Origin: Williamsia serinedens
GTDB taxonomy: Bacteria > Actinomycetota > Actinomycetes > Mycobacteriales > Mycobacteriaceae
NCBI RefSeq assembly: GCF_024171725.1
Contig: NZ_JAMTCG010000001.1
Span: forward strand, 372,001-436,000
Length of the DNA: 64,000 nt
Direction: 5' to 3'
How positions within the stretch are numbered: position 1 is the stretch's first letter; every line of letters starts with the position of its first letter. Shown in pieces: positions 1-11,830 of the stretch. Both the position numbers and the translations under genes were made by a program. The notes under the pieces are model-generated. The model saw only the letters and a program-made list of their open reading frames with translations, was not told the origin of the DNA and ran no database searches.

Positions 1-3
1 CCG

Positions 4-1713
4 GTGAGCGACGAGAACCGGCATCGGCGCCGGGCCGACGACGGCACACCGAGCGAGCGGTTCCGTCTTCCCGCGGACGCCGGCCACCAGCCGCGGGCGC
101 ATCGTCGCGCACGGACGGCCGACGACACCGTGGACCCGCGCCTGCGCGGGCCGGTCCGTCCGGGGCCCGTCCGGCGCGAGTCCCCGGTCGACCCGACGGC
201 GTCGGGCTGGACCGAACCGCGTCGTGCCCGACCCGAGGCGATCCCGCCCCGAGGACCGGCTGGAGCCCGGCCCGCCCGCGACCCCGGGTGGGAACGCCCG
301 CTTCGCCGTCCGGCGCCGGACGGGTACGACCGTCCGACGGAGCGCGACGTCCGTCCGACCGCGGCGCCGCGCGACCCCGGTCGGCCCGTCGACGGTGAGC
401 GTCCCCGGTCGTACGCCCCACGCGACGAGACCCCGCCCACCACCTCGTACGCCGATCCGCCCCGCGTCGACGACGGTGTCACCGACGTCGACGCGGCCAC
501 GGTGCCCACACGCGTCGTCGACGGTCGCCGACCGTCCCCGGCCCGCCCCCGGCGGCGCGGCACCACCGCGACCGTGCGACGACGTCGCCGCGTCGCGCTC
601 GTCGGTGTCCTCGTGGTGATGGCGGTGCTGGTGTGCGGTGTCACCTACGCCGGACTGCGGCTCACCGGCTTCTTCGTCGACGACAAGGACTTCAGCGGCA
701 GCACGGGCACCGGCGACGTGCTGGTGCAGATCCCCGACAATGCCCCGCTGAGCCAGTTCGGCCAGATCCTGACCGACCGCGGCGTCGTGGCGAGCGTCCG
801 CGCCTTCACCGACGCCGCCGACGGCAAACCCATCTCCGCCGGGTTCTACAAGCTCCGCACCCGCATCTCGGCGGCGTCGGCGGTGTCCATGCTCGACGGT
901 GACGACAACCGCGTGGGCCGGGTGGTCATCCCCGCCGGACGGCAGCTCGACACCAAGCAGTCCGCCGACGGGTCGGCCACCACCGGGATCTTCGCGATGG
1001 TCGCGCAGGCGACCACGGTCACCATCGACGGCACACGCCGCGGGGTCACCGCCGAACAGCTCGCGCAGGCAGCCGCCACGGCCACGCCCCAACAGCTCGG
1101 GGTGCCGTCGTGGGCGACGTCACGGGTGCAGGCCCTGACCGGCGACCACCGTCGGATCGAGGGCCTCATCGCGCCGGTCGCCTGGGAGGCGATCGACCCG
1201 TCGCTGTCCCCGGTCGACATGCTGCGCTACCTGATCTCGACCAGCGCGGGCTACTTCGAGCGCTGGGGACTGACGCGGGAGGGCAGCAGCGGGCTCAGCC
1301 CGTACGACACCCTCGTGGCCGCGTCGGTGGTCGAGAAGGAGGTCGCGAACCCCGACGACTACGGCAAGGTCGCCCGCGTCATCGTCAACCGGCTCGCGAA
1401 GAACCAGAAGCTCGAGATGGACTCGACCGCCAACTACACCGCCGCGGTGGTCAACATCGACGTGTCGGGGGACGCCTACACCGCCGACACGAAGTGGAAC
1501 ACCTACCAGGTGACGGGGCTGCCGGCGACGCCGATCGGGTCGGTGGGCGAGAACGTCGTCGCCCCCACGGTCGACCCGCCGGCGGGCAACTGGCTGTACT
1601 TCGTCGCGGTCGACTCGAAGGGCACCACGGACTTCACCGACGACTACCAGCAGCACCTGCGCAACCGACAGTTGGCGTGCGACAACAAGGTCCTCTCGGT
1701 CGGGTGTCGGTGA
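4..1713 (+). CDS. mltG: Endolytic murein transglycosylase MltG (YceG family)
   Basis: Membrane-anchored lytic transglycosylase that cuts nascent peptidoglycan strands and sets glycan length. About the first 195 residues are a low-complexity, Arg/Pro-rich tail predicted to be cytoplasmic. A single transmembrane helix follows (about 200-222), then the extracytoplasmic YceG domain (about 240-555). The catalytic signature SVVEKE is at residues 441-446 with the expected Glu at 444, followed by the family's INRL-type segment (IVNRLAKNQ). Length 569 is long for the family only because of the tail, as is usual in this order. GTG at base 4 is the first start in the frame, but only three bases precede it, so an upstream start outside the window cannot be excluded. 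The stop overlaps aroE by four bases. Confidence 0.93.
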   Translation: MSDENRHRRRADDGTPSERFRLPADAGHQPRAHRRARTADDTVDPRLRGPVRPGPVRRESPVDPTASGWTEPRRARPEAIPPRGPAGARPARDPGWERPLRRPAPDGYDRPTERDVRPTAAPRDPGRPVDGERPRSYAPRDETPPTTSYADPPRVDDGVTDVDAATVPTRVVDGRRPSPARPRRRGTTATVRRRRRVALVGVLVVMAVLVCGVTYAGLRLTGFFVDDKDFSGSTGTGDVLVQIPDNAPLSQFGQILTDRGVVASVRAFTDAADGKPISAGFYKLRTRISAASAVSMLDGDDNRVGRVVIPAGRQLDTKQSADGSATTGIFAMVAQATTVTIDGTRRGVTAEQLAQAAATATPQQLGVPSWATSRVQALTGDHRRIEGLIAPVAWEAIDPSLSPVDMLRYLISTSAGYFERWGLTREGSSGLSPYDTLVAASVVEKEVANPDDYGKVARVIVNRLAKNQKLEMDSTANYTAAVVNIDVSGDAYTADTKWNTYQVTGLPATPIGSVGENVVAPTVDPPAGNWLYFVAVDSKGTTDFTDDYQQHLRNRQLACDNKVLSVGCR

Positions 1714-2555
1714 CCGGTCCGGTCGGGGGAGTGCGGCACGCCGCGGTCCTGGGCCACCCCGTCGACCACTCACGCTCGCCCGACCTGCACCTGGCCGCCT
1801 ATCGGGCCCTCGGGCTCGACGGCTGGACCTACGAGCGGATCGACTGCACCGCGGAGACGCTGCCCGGCCTGGTCGCAGGGCTCGACGAGTCGTGGGTCGG
1901 CCTGTCGGTGACGATGCCCGCCAAGGCCGCCGCCCTGGACTTCGCCGACACGGTCACCGACCGCGCCCGCCGCGTCGGATCCGCCAACACGCTGGTCCGG
2001 ACGGATGCCGGTGCCTGGCATGCCGACTGCACGGACATCGACGGTGTCCGCGGGGCCCTCGACACGCTCGGCGCGGCCGACCTCGCCGCGGCACCCGCGG
2101 TGCTGCTGGGAGCCGGGGGCACCGCCCGTCCCGCCCTCGCCGCCCTGCACGCCGCCGGCGCGGGCGAGGTCGCCGTCGTCGTCCGCGACCCCGCTCGGGC
2201 CGGTGACCTCGTCCACCTGGCCGACGACCTGGGGGTCGCGGTCACGGTGGTCCCGTTCACCGACACCCCGGGACTGCGTGACCGGGCCGCCACGGCGGGT
2301 GTCGTGGTCAGCACCGTTCCCGCCGCGGCCGCCGCGGGGCTCGCCGAGGCCCTGGCCGGTGCCCCACGCCTCGTCGACGCCATCTACGACCCGTGGCCGA
2401 CACCGCTGGCGCAGGCGGTGGCCGACCGCGGCGGCACGGTCGCCGGCGGACTGGTGATGCTGCTGCACCAGGCGTACGCGCAGGTCGAGGCCTTCACGGG
2501 TCGGCCCGCCCCGCGCGAGGCGATGGCGTCGGCGGTGGACGCGCACACGCGCTGA
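1710..2555 (+). CDS. aroE: Shikimate dehydrogenase
   Basis: Reduces 3-dehydroshikimate to shikimate with NADPH in the aromatic amino acid pathway. The N-terminal substrate domain shows the HSRSPDLH shikimate motif and the MPAKAAA segment with the catalytic lysine; CTDIDG follows. The Rossmann glycine loop is GAGGTARPAL. The GTG at 1710 forms a GTGA overlap with the mltG stop, giving 281 residues, normal for AroE. A second GTG at 1704 would add two residues. Translational coupling to mltG is inferred from the overlap; aroC, aroK and aroB follow downstream. Confidence 0.93.
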   Translation: MTGPVGGVRHAAVLGHPVDHSRSPDLHLAAYRALGLDGWTYERIDCTAETLPGLVAGLDESWVGLSVTMPAKAAALDFADTVTDRARRVGSANTLVRTDAGAWHADCTDIDGVRGALDTLGAADLAAAPAVLLGAGGTARPALAALHAAGAGEVAVVVRDPARAGDLVHLADDLGVAVTVVPFTDTPGLRDRAATAGVVVSTVPAAAAAGLAEALAGAPRLVDAIYDPWPTPLAQAVADRGGTVAGGLVMLLHQAYAQVEAFTGRPAPREAMASAVDAHTR

Positions 2556-2605
2556 CCCGCGTCCCCACATCCGGCGCCGTCCACAGGACGCCGCGCGCCG
2601 ACCCA

Positions 2606-2629
2606 CCGGTGAGGTCGGCCGGTCACCGG
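2606..2629 (+). other. Hairpin in the aroE-peptidase gap
   Basis: CCGGTGA (2606-2612) and TCACCGG (2623-2629) can form a perfect 7-bp stem with a 10-base loop between aroE and the prepilin peptidase gene. There is no T-run after it, so it is at best a terminator-like or mRNA-stability element. The rest of 2556-2648 shows nothing. Confidence 0.3.
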
Positions 2630-2648
2630 CACCGCCGACGATCACCGG

Positions 2649-3047
2649 GTGCAGACACCGATCGCCATGGCCGTACCCGTGCTGGTGTGGCTGCTCGTGC
2701 TGACCGGTACCGATCTGCGCGCGCGGCGACTCCCGAACACGCTGACGATGCCGGGGGTGATCGCCGCCGTCGTCGCCGGTGTGACGCATCCGTCGGTGGC
2801 GGTCGCCGTCGCGGTCGCCGCGTTGCCGTACCTGGTCGCGGTGCTCACCGGGAGCTGCGGTGCGGGCGACCTCAAGCTCGCCGTCGTGGCCGGGGCCCTC
2901 GCCGGGGACGCCCTGCGCGCCGGTGCCGTCGTCGCGCTCGCGGCGGCGCTCACCGTCGCCGCCATCGTGGTGCGTTGTCGGGACTGCCCGCGCACCGTGG
3001 CCCACGGTCCGGCGCTCGCCTCGGCGCTGCTCGTCCTCGTCGTGTGA
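2649..3047 (+). CDS. Minimal A24-family prepilin peptidase-like protein
   Basis: Polytopic membrane aspartic peptidase of the type IV prepilin peptidase family (A24). The two catalytic aspartates are visible: Asp22 in TGTDLRARRLPN and Asp74 in GAGDLKL (the GxGD motif). At 132 residues it has only the membrane peptidase core and lacks the N-terminal zinc/methyltransferase domain of PilD. A lone short copy next to aroE is also what I recall from M. tuberculosis (Rv2551c). It could process Flp/Tad-type pilin precursors, but no pilin genes are in view, so the substrate is unknown. GTG 2649 was chosen because it precedes the first hydrophobic helix; ATG at 2667 is an alternative. Confidence 0.8.
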   Translation: MQTPIAMAVPVLVWLLVLTGTDLRARRLPNTLTMPGVIAAVVAGVTHPSVAVAVAVAALPYLVAVLTGSCGAGDLKLAVVAGALAGDALRAGAVVALAAALTVAAIVVRCRDCPRTVAHGPALASALLVLVV

Positions 3048-3134
3048 GGTCGGTGGTCGTCTGCGGTCGGTCGTGGTGGCCGGGGGAGGGTCGGCGATGC
3101 GGGGGCGACGGGAGGGACGTGGGAGAATGGGCGC

Positions 3135-6042
<2,908 letters not shown>

Positions 6043-6043
6043 C

Positions 6044-6529
6044 TCAGGCGTTCTGCTTCTGCAGGCTGGGCCGGGTGTCCTCGGGCTCGTCGGCCTGCTC
6101 ACGCCGCCGCTGGCGGCGGACGAAGAACCGTCCCACCGAGGCGCCGACCATCGCCGGGATGAAGACGAGGAGTGCGGTGAACGAGCCGCCGGCGAACAAC
6201 TCGATGACGAAGCTGTTCTTGCCCATCCCCGCGAAGACGTGGTTGGCCAGTGCCCACCCGACGATGCCCGCGATGACCCCGGCGAGCAGGCCCGCCTTGA
6301 GCCACCGCATCGTGAGGTCCTCGTAGTCGTCGGGGTCGTCGTGGGCCCGCGCGTCGGCGATGCCGTCGATGCCCGCCCAGATCAGCGGGATGATCACCAC
6401 GGCGGCGACCGCGAGCGTCTTCCACCACGTCCCGTTCAGGGGGCTGTGCACGATGGCCATCCCCAACAGCACACGGGCAACGATGTGGACGGCCGCCATC
6501 GGCAGGCCGCGGATCAACCACGACACCAT
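6044..6529 (-). CDS. Small four-helix membrane protein (B-4DMT-like)
   Basis: A 161-residue polytopic membrane protein with about four hydrophobic helices (roughly 12-28, 38-57, 76-96 and 108-132). A charged, probably cytosolic C-terminus (RRQRRREQADEPEDT) follows. The position beside aroB and divergent from pepQ matches, as I recall, the actinobacterial family called B-4DMT transporter (M. tuberculosis Rv2536 region). The transport role is only a family label; no substrate can be read from the sequence. ATG at 6529 lies 7 bases after a TACGCT -10 hexamer, suggesting a leaderless mRNA. Confidence 0.75.
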   Translation of the reverse strand: MVSWLIRGLPMAAVHIVARVLLGMAIVHSPLNGTWWKTLAVAAVVIIPLIWAGIDGIADARAHDDPDDYEDLTMRWLKAGLLAGVIAGIVGWALANHVFAGMGKNSFVIELFAGGSFTALLVFIPAMVGASVGRFFVRRQRRREQADEPEDTRPSLQKQNA

Positions 6530-6536
6530 GGCGCGA

Positions 6537-6542
6537 AGCGTA
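6537..6542 (-). promoter_or_regulatory. -10 hexamer TACGCT, leaderless
   Basis: On the minus strand TACGCT (TANNNT type) is followed by exactly 7 bases and then the ATG of the small membrane protein at 6529. Transcription would start at or next to the start codon. No SD is present. Confidence 0.55.
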
Positions 6543-6598
6543 GCCCACGCCGCGCGCAGGATGTGCCGCACCACACAGTCCCGTCGTGCGCGCGCCGG

Positions 6599-6604
6599 TA
6601 GCGT
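6599..6604 (+). promoter_or_regulatory. -10 hexamer TAGCGT for pepQ, leaderless
   Basis: TAGCGT lies 7 bases before the pepQ ATG at 6612, with no SD in between. With the divergent TACGCT at 6537-6542 it makes a compact 82-bp divergent promoter region. Confidence 0.55.
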
Positions 6605-6611
6605 GGCGTCG

Positions 6612-7727
6612 ATGAACGCCCCGACCGTGACCGACCCGACGGACACCCACCGTCGCCGACGCGACCGCCTGCGTGCCCGGCTCGACGAGATCGGTGCCGA
6701 CCACGTGCTCGTGTCCGATCTGGTCAACGTGCGGTACCTGTCGGGGTTCACCGGGTCGAACGCGGCGCTGGTCGTGGGATCCGACGCCGGCGCCGACGCC
6801 ATCGCCACCGACGGCCGGTACATCACGCAGGTGGCCGACCAGGCGCCCGACCTCGAGGCCGTCATCGACCGCGCCTGCGCCCCGGCCCTGCTGTCCCGGG
6901 TGGCGTCGTCGGCCCCGACGGTGGCCGTCGAGGAACACGCGCTGACGGTCACCGCGTGGCGGGCTCTCGGCGACCTCGCCGAGGAGTCCGGCACCCGTCT
7001 CGTCGCGTCCGGACGGGTGGTCGAGGACCTGCGGACGGTGAAGGACGCCGACGAGATCGCACTGCTGCGTGAGGCCTGCCTCATCGGTGACACCGCGCTC
7101 GCCGCCCTCGTCGACGACGGTGTCCTCGCGCCCGGTCGCACCGAGCGGGAGGTCGCCCGGGCCCTGGAGTTCGGGATGTATGCGGCCGGCGCCGACGACA
7201 TCGCGTTCGAGACCATCGTCGCCGCCGGTGCCAACTCCGCGATCCCGCACCACCGGCCGACCGACGCCGTGCTGTCCTCGGGGGACTTCGTGAAGATCGA
7301 CTTCGGGTCGGTCGTCGGCGGGTACCACTCCGACATGACCCGGACGTTCGTGCTCGAGCGCGCCGCCGACTGGCAGCACGAGATCTACGAGCTGGTCGCC
7401 ACCGCCCAACGGGCCGGACGTGAGGCACTGGCCCCCGGCGTGGAGGCCGCGGCCGTCGACGCCGCCGCGCGCTCGCTCATCGCCGACGCCGGGTACGGCG
7501 AGAACTACGTGCACGGTCTCGGCCACGGCGTCGGTCTGCAGATCCACGAAGCGCCGTCGATCGGCGCGAGCGCCCCGGGTACACTGCCCTGCGGTGCTGC
7601 AGTGACCGTCGAGCCCGGTGTGTACCTACCCGGCCGGGGCGGGGTGCGTATCGAGGACACCCTGGTCGTCCGCGAGGGCGACGCAGAACTGCTGACCACC
7701 ACCGACAGGACATTCAGGATCGTCTGA
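6612..7727 (+). CDS. pepQ: Xaa-Pro peptidase (M24B family)
   Basis: Cytosolic metallopeptidase that cleaves X-Pro bonds. The N-terminal creatinase-like domain (about 1-130) precedes the pita-bread domain, where all five metal ligands are visible. The two Asp are in [19 protein letters not shown], the His in [13 protein letters not shown], and the two Glu in VEPGVYL and VRIEDTLV. Length 371. The ATG at 6612 fits the leaderless promoter upstream. The efp gene follows after 71 bases, the conserved pepQ-efp-nusB arrangement of actinobacteria. Confidence 0.92.
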   Translation: MNAPTVTDPTDTHRRRRDRLRARLDEIGADHVLVSDLVNVRYLSGFTGSNAALVVGSDAGADAIATDGRYITQVADQAPDLEAVIDRACAPALLSRVASSAPTVAVEEHALTVTAWRALGDLAEESGTRLVASGRVVEDLRTVKDADEIALLREACLIGDTALAALVDDGVLAPGRTEREVARALEFGMYAAGADDIAFETIVAAGANSAIPHHRPTDAVLSSGDFVKIDFGSVVGGYHSDMTRTFVLERAADWQHEIYELVATAQRAGREALAPGVEAAAVDAAARSLIADAGYGENYVHGLGHGVGLQIHEAPSIGASAPGTLPCGAAVTVEPGVYLPGRGGVRIEDTLVVREGDAELLTTTDRTFRIV

Positions 7728-7798
7728 CCCGTGCGCGCCCCGCGCCGCCGGACGGTCGTGTGCCCGCGCGACGGGCGAGAGGGAGCGAGGCGTCACCA

Positions 7799-8362
7799 GT
7801 GGCAACCACCGCGGATTTCAAGAACGGGCTCGTGCTGCGCATGGACAACCAGCTGTGGCAGATCCAGGAGTTCCAGCACGTCAAGCCGGGCAAGGGCCCC
7901 GCGTTCGTGCGGACGAAGATCAAGAACGTGCTCAGCGGGAAGATCGTCGACAAGACGTTCAACGCCGGGGTCAAGGTGGAGACCGCCACCGTCGACCGTC
8001 GTGACATGACCTACCTCTACAACGACGGCTCGGACTTCGTGTTCATGGACTCCGAGAACTACGAGCAGGTCCCGGTCAGCCCGGAGACCCTCGGCGGCGG
8101 CGAGCGCTTCCTGCTGGAGAACATGAAGGTCCAGGTGGCGATGCACGATGGCACGCCGCTGTACGTCGAGCTCCCGGTCACCGTCGAGGTCGTCGTGGCC
8201 CAGACCGATCCCGGCGTGCAGGGCGACCGTTCCACCGGCGGCACCAAGCCGGCCACCCTGGAGACCGGCGCCGAGATCCAGGTCCCGCTGTTCATCAACA
8301 CCGGCGACAAGCTCAAGGTCGACTCGCGCGACGGCAACTACCTCGGGCGCGTCAACTCGTGA
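7799..8362 (+). CDS. efp: Translation elongation factor P
   Basis: Binds stalled ribosomes between P and E sites and promotes peptide bonds at polyproline stretches. The 187-residue three-barrel protein starts at GTG 7799 ([10 protein letters not shown]), with GCGAGG upstream as a weak SD. An in-frame ATG at 7760 would add 13 residues not expected in the family. The tip loop reads KPGKGPAF. The palindromic PGKGP loop is the actinobacterial subtype in which the lysine works unmodified, and no epmA/epmB-like gene is in the window. The C-terminus carries the [16 protein letters not shown] signature. Confidence 0.96.
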   Translation: MATTADFKNGLVLRMDNQLWQIQEFQHVKPGKGPAFVRTKIKNVLSGKIVDKTFNAGVKVETATVDRRDMTYLYNDGSDFVFMDSENYEQVPVSPETLGGGERFLLENMKVQVAMHDGTPLYVELPVTVEVVVAQTDPGVQGDRSTGGTKPATLETGAEIQVPLFINTGDKLKVDSRDGNYLGRVNS

Positions 8363-8375
8363 CCGACCACCGCCC

Positions 8376-8855
8376 GTGAAGAAGCCCGGTACCCGACACA
8401 AGGCGCGCAAGCGCGCCGTCGACCTGCTGTTCGAGGCGGAGGCCAAGAACGTCTCGCCGGTCGATCTCGTCGCCGAGCGTCGCGAGCTGGTGCGTTCCGA
8501 CGAGAGCATCGGTGTCGTCGCCGAGTACACCGAACGCATCGTCGCCGGGGTGACCGCCGACGGCCCGCAGATCGACGCCGTGCTGACGTCGCACCTCAAG
8601 GAGTGGACGCTGCCGCGCCTGCCGGCGGTGGACCGCGCCATCCTGCGATTGGCCGCGTGGGAACTGTTCAACACCCCGGACGTCCCGCCCGTCGTCGTCG
8701 TGGACGAGGCGGTCGAGCTGGCCAAGGAGCTCTCCACCGACGAGTCGCCCGCGTTCGTCAACGGCGTCCTCGGCCGGATGGTCCACCTCGCCCCGCAGGT
8801 GCGTGCGGCCGCCGCGGCGCAGCCACGGGGCGAGACGCGCGACACATCCGACTGA
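8376..8855 (+). CDS. nusB: Transcription antitermination factor NusB
   Basis: All-helical RNA-binding protein that, with NusE (S10), forms the rRNA antitermination complex on boxA. The N-terminal basic helix ([17 protein letters not shown]), the [21 protein letters not shown] core and the [27 protein letters not shown]-terminal region are characteristic. 159 residues from GTG 8376, which lies 13 bases after the efp stop and is the only start just before the conserved N-terminus. Probably co-transcribed with efp. The last 15 residues are a non-conserved Ala/Arg-rich tail. Confidence 0.94.
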   Translation: MKKPGTRHKARKRAVDLLFEAEAKNVSPVDLVAERRELVRSDESIGVVAEYTERIVAGVTADGPQIDAVLTSHLKEWTLPRLPAVDRAILRLAAWELFNTPDVPPVVVVDEAVELAKELSTDESPAFVNGVLGRMVHLAPQVRAAAAAQPRGETRDTSD

Positions 8856-8885
8856 GCACGGCTCGGACCGCCCGCGCGGCGCTGC

Positions 8886-8891
8886 TAGGCT
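8886..8891 (+). promoter_or_regulatory. Candidate pyr operon -10 hexamer (TAGGCT)
   Basis: TAGGCT fits the actinobacterial TANNNT -10 and lies 83 bases before the pyrR start. It would yield a leader of about 75 bases that includes a 7-bp hairpin (8898-8917) and the PyrR-binding element. No clear -35 is visible. Confidence 0.4.
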
Positions 8892-8937
8892 TCTCACCGC
8901 CGGACCACCCTCCGGCGCGCAAGACATCCTTTAACGA

Positions 8938-8968
8938 TCCGTCCCGTGAGGCGGAGAAGGAGGTCTCC
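8938..8968 (+). promoter_or_regulatory. PyrR-binding RNA hairpin next to the pyrR SD
   Basis: TCCGTC (8938-8943) and GGCGGA (8950-8955) pair as six base pairs, one a U-G wobble, closing the hexaloop CCGTGA. Loop and closing bases match the PyrR recognition element (UCC-NGNGA-GGY). The pyrR SD AGGAGG (8958-8963) begins two bases after the stem, so bound PyrR should block ribosome access. A competing stem GGAGA (8953-8957) with TCTCC (8964-8968) would put the SD in a loop and cannot coexist with the PyrR hairpin. Translational repression by PyrR is established for M. smegmatis; no terminator stem with a U-run is seen here. Confidence 0.75.
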
Positions 8969-8973
8969 CTTCG

Positions 8974-9567
8974 GTGAGCCCGTCGCACCCCGCGTCACCC
9001 GGATCGTCCCGGGTCCTGTTGGACGCCTCCGACGTCACCCGCACCATCGCCCGGATGGCGCACCAGATCATCGAGAAGACCGCCGTCGACTCCGACGACG
9101 CGCCCCGCGTGCAGATCATCGGCATCCCGACCCGCGGCCCCATCCTGGCCCAGCGGCTCGCCGACAAGATCGCCGAGTTCTCCGGTGTGCGACCGGGTGT
9201 GGGCTTTCTCGACATCACGCTCTACCGCGACGACCTCCGCGGGAAGCCCCACCGCCCGCTGGAGCGGACCTCGGTCCCCGCCGGTGGGGTCGACGGCGCG
9301 CTGGTCGTCCTCGTCGACGACGTGCTGTACTCCGGCCGCACCGTCCGCGCCGCGCTCGACGCCCTGCGCGACCTCGGTCGTCCCGCCGTGGTGCAGCTCG
9401 CGGTCCTCGTCGACCGCGGTCACCGGGAGCTGCCGATCCGCGCCGACTACGTCGGCAAGAACATCCCGACCGCCCGCTCCGAGGACGTCGGGGTGCGCCT
9501 GGTCGAGCGGGACGGGGTCGACGAGGTCGTCATCACCGACGGCCCGCGGGGCGGGGGTGCCCACTGA
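8974..9567 (+). CDS. pyrR: Bifunctional pyr operon regulator / uracil phosphoribosyltransferase PyrR
   Basis: RNA-binding regulator of pyrimidine synthesis with some UPRTase activity; UMP promotes binding to the pyr leader hairpin. The PRPP-binding motif [13 protein letters not shown] is at residues 111-123. PTRGPILA and the C-terminal YVGKNIPTA segment are typical. 197 residues from GTG 8974, with SD AGGAGG 10 bases upstream. It is the first gene of the pyr operon, and pyrB starts at its stop codon (TGATG). Confidence 0.95.
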   Translation: MSPSHPASPGSSRVLLDASDVTRTIARMAHQIIEKTAVDSDDAPRVQIIGIPTRGPILAQRLADKIAEFSGVRPGVGFLDITLYRDDLRGKPHRPLERTSVPAGGVDGALVVLVDDVLYSGRTVRAALDALRDLGRPAVVQLAVLVDRGHRELPIRADYVGKNIPTARSEDVGVRLVERDGVDEVVITDGPRGGGAH

Positions 9568-10508
9568 TGCGGCACCTGCTCGGCGTCGACGACCTCGACG
9601 CCACCACCGCCACCGAGATCCTCGACGACGCAGAACGTTTCGAGCAGGCACTGCTCGGCCGCGAGGTCCGCAAGCTGCCCACGCTCCGCGGCCGCACCGT
9701 GATGACGGTCTTCTACGAGAACTCCACCCGCACGCGGGTCTCCTTCGAGGTGGCCGGCAAGTGGATGAGCGCCGACGTCATCAACGTCAGCGCGTCGAGT
9801 TCGTCGGCGGGCAAGGGGGAGTCGTTGCGGGACACCGCGAAGACCCTCCACGCCGCCGGTGCCGACGCACTGATCGTGCGCCACCCCGCCTCGGGTGCCG
9901 CGCACCAGATCGCGCGGTGGACGTCCGAGGAGGGCCCCGGCCCGTCGGTGATCAACGCCGGTGACGGCACGCACGAGCACCCCACGCAGGCACTGCTCGA
10001 CGCGCTCACGCTCCGACAGCGCCTCGGGACGCTCGAGGGGAAGCGGATCGGCATCGTCGGCGACGTCCTGCACTCGCGGGTCGCGCGGTCGAACGCGCAC
10101 CTGCTGTCGACGCTCGGCGCCACCGTGGTCCTCGTCGCCCCGCCCACCCTGCTGCCCGTCGGGGTGGAGCAGTGGCCGGTCCTCGTCGAGCACCACCTCG
10201 ACGCGGCGCTGCCCGCGCTCGACGCGGTGATGATGCTGCGGGTGCAGGCCGAGCGCATGAACGGCGGCTTCTTCCCGTCGGCGCGCGAGTACTCGATCCG
10301 CTACGGGCTCAACGACCGTCGGCTCGCGCTCCTGCCGGACGAGGCGATCGTGCTGCACCCCGGCCCGATGCTGCGCGGCATGGAGATCGGGTTCTCGGTC
10401 GCCGACTCCCCGCGGGCGACGGTGCTGCAGCAGGTGACCAACGGGGTCCACGTCCGGATGGCGGTCCTGTTCCGACTGCTCGTCGGGACCGACGGAGAGG
10501 TGGGATGA
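9567..10508 (+). CDS. pyrB: Aspartate carbamoyltransferase catalytic subunit
   Basis: Condenses carbamoyl phosphate and aspartate to N-carbamoyl-L-aspartate. The carbamoyl-phosphate signature STRTR is at residues 53-57 and HPTQALLDA (aspartate domain entry) and [11 protein letters not shown] near the C-terminus are clear. 313 residues. No pyrI regulatory subunit is nearby, as usual in actinobacteria. The ATG shares one base with the pyrR stop, and the end overlaps pyrC by ATGA. Confidence 0.97.
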   Translation: MRHLLGVDDLDATTATEILDDAERFEQALLGREVRKLPTLRGRTVMTVFYENSTRTRVSFEVAGKWMSADVINVSASSSSAGKGESLRDTAKTLHAAGADALIVRHPASGAAHQIARWTSEEGPGPSVINAGDGTHEHPTQALLDALTLRQRLGTLEGKRIGIVGDVLHSRVARSNAHLLSTLGATVVLVAPPTLLPVGVEQWPVLVEHHLDAALPALDAVMMLRVQAERMNGGFFPSAREYSIRYGLNDRRLALLPDEAIVLHPGPMLRGMEIGFSVADSPRATVLQQVTNGVHVRMAVLFRLLVGTDGEVG

Positions 10509-11830
10509 GCATGGCCGGCTCCGACAACCAGACGCTCGTCACCGACGTCCGTCCCTACGGCGAGGGTGATGCTGTCAACGTGCTGATCCGCGACGGGGTC
10601 GTCGTCGAGATCGGTGCCGACCTGTCGGCAGACGCCGAGCAGACCGTCGACGGTCGTGGTGGTGTCCTGCTGCCCGGCTTCGTCGACCTGCACACGCATC
10701 TGCGCGAGCCGGGTCGCGAGGACACCGAGACCATCGAGACCGGTTCGCGCGCAGCCGCTCTCGGTGGCTACACCGCCGTCTTCGCGATGGCCAACACCGA
10801 CCCGGTCGCCGACACCGCCGTGCTCACCGACCACGTGTGGGCCCGCGGGCAGAAGGTCGGTCTCGTGGACGTCCACCCGGTGGGTGCGGTGACCGTCGGC
10901 CTCGGCGGCACGCAGCTCGCCGAGCTCGGGGCCATGGCCGACGGCGTCGCCGGCGTGCGGATGTTCTCCGACGACGGCAAGTGCGTGCACGACCCGCTGC
11001 TCATGCGCCGCGCGCTGGAGTACGCCCGCGGGCTCGACGTGCTCATCGCACAGCACGCGGAGGAGCCGCGGCTGACCGTCGGCGCCGTGGCGCACGAGGG
11101 TGCGGCCGCCGCCCGTCTGGGCCTGGCCGGGTGGCCGCGGTCGGCGGAGGAGTCGATCGTCGCCCGGGACGCGATCCTCGCCCGCGACGCCGGTGCGCGG
11201 GTGCACATCTGCCACGCCTCGACCGCCGGGACCGTCGAGCTGCTGCGCTGGGCGAAGGCGCAGGGCATCGCGATCACCGCCGAGGTCACCCCGCACCACC
11301 TGTTCCTCGACGACTCCCGCCTGGCGACCTACGACCCGGTGAACAAGGTCAACCCGCCGTTGCGCGAGTCGTCGGACTGTGCGGCGCTGCGGGCGGCCCT
11401 CGCCGAGGGCGTGATCGACTGCGTTGCCACCGATCACGCGCCGCACGCCGACCAGGACAAGTGCTGCGAGTTCGCCGTCGCGCGCCCCGGGATGCTCGGG
11501 CTGCAGACGGCCCTGTCGGTCGTCGTCGCGACGATGGTCGCCCCGGCCGACGGCGCCGGGACGCTGGACTGGCGGGGCGTCGCCCGCGTCATGAGCGAAC
11601 GCCCCGCGCAGATCGTCGGACTGCCCGACCAGGGTCGCCCGATCGAGGTGGGGGAACCGGCCAACCTCACCGTCGTCGACCCCGACGCGTCGTGGACGGT
11701 GGACGCGACCGCGCTGGTGAGCATCGGACGCAACTCGCCGTTCGACGGCATGGAGCTGCCGGCGCGGGTGCGCGCCACCCTGCTGCGCGGTCGGGTGACC
11801 GCCCTCGACGGAGCGGTGGTCGGCCGATGA
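10505..11830 (+). CDS. pyrC: Dihydroorotase
   Basis: Zinc amidohydrolase forming dihydroorotate from carbamoyl aspartate; class I type. The metal-binding motif [10 protein letters not shown] is at residues 61-70. HICHAST, the [10 protein letters not shown] histidine and ATDHAPH complete the active site. 441 residues. ATG 10505 overlaps the pyrB stop (ATGA); a second Met two codons later is possible. It is coupled downstream to the PH-like protein by another ATGA. Confidence 0.96.
   Translation: MSMAGSDNQTLVTDVRPYGEGDAVNVLIRDGVVVEIGADLSADAEQTVDGRGGVLLPGFVDLHTHLREPGREDTETIETGSRAAALGGYTAVFAMANTDPVADTAVLTDHVWARGQKVGLVDVHPVGAVTVGLGGTQLAELGAMADGVAGVRMFSDDGKCVHDPLLMRRALEYARGLDVLIAQHAEEPRLTVGAVAHEGAAAARLGLAGWPRSAEESIVARDAILARDAGARVHICHASTAGTVELLRWAKAQGIAITAEVTPHHLFLDDSRLATYDPVNKVNPPLRESSDCAALRAALAEGVIDCVATDHAPHADQDKCCEFAVARPGMLGLQTALSVVVATMVAPADGAGTLDWRGVARVMSERPAQIVGLPDQGRPIEVGEPANLTVVDPDASWTVDATALVSIGRNSPFDGMELPARVRATLLRGRVTALDGAVVGR

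Noticed and set aside
7760-7798. ATG 7760 as efp start
   Set aside because: It would add 13 residues before the invariant [10 protein letters not shown]-terminus. GTG 7799 gives the standard 187 residues.
8898-8917. 7-bp hairpin in the pyr leader as a rho-independent terminator
   Set aside because: The stem is short and followed by GCGCAAGACATCC, with no U-run. It is too early in the leader for PyrR-controlled attenuation.
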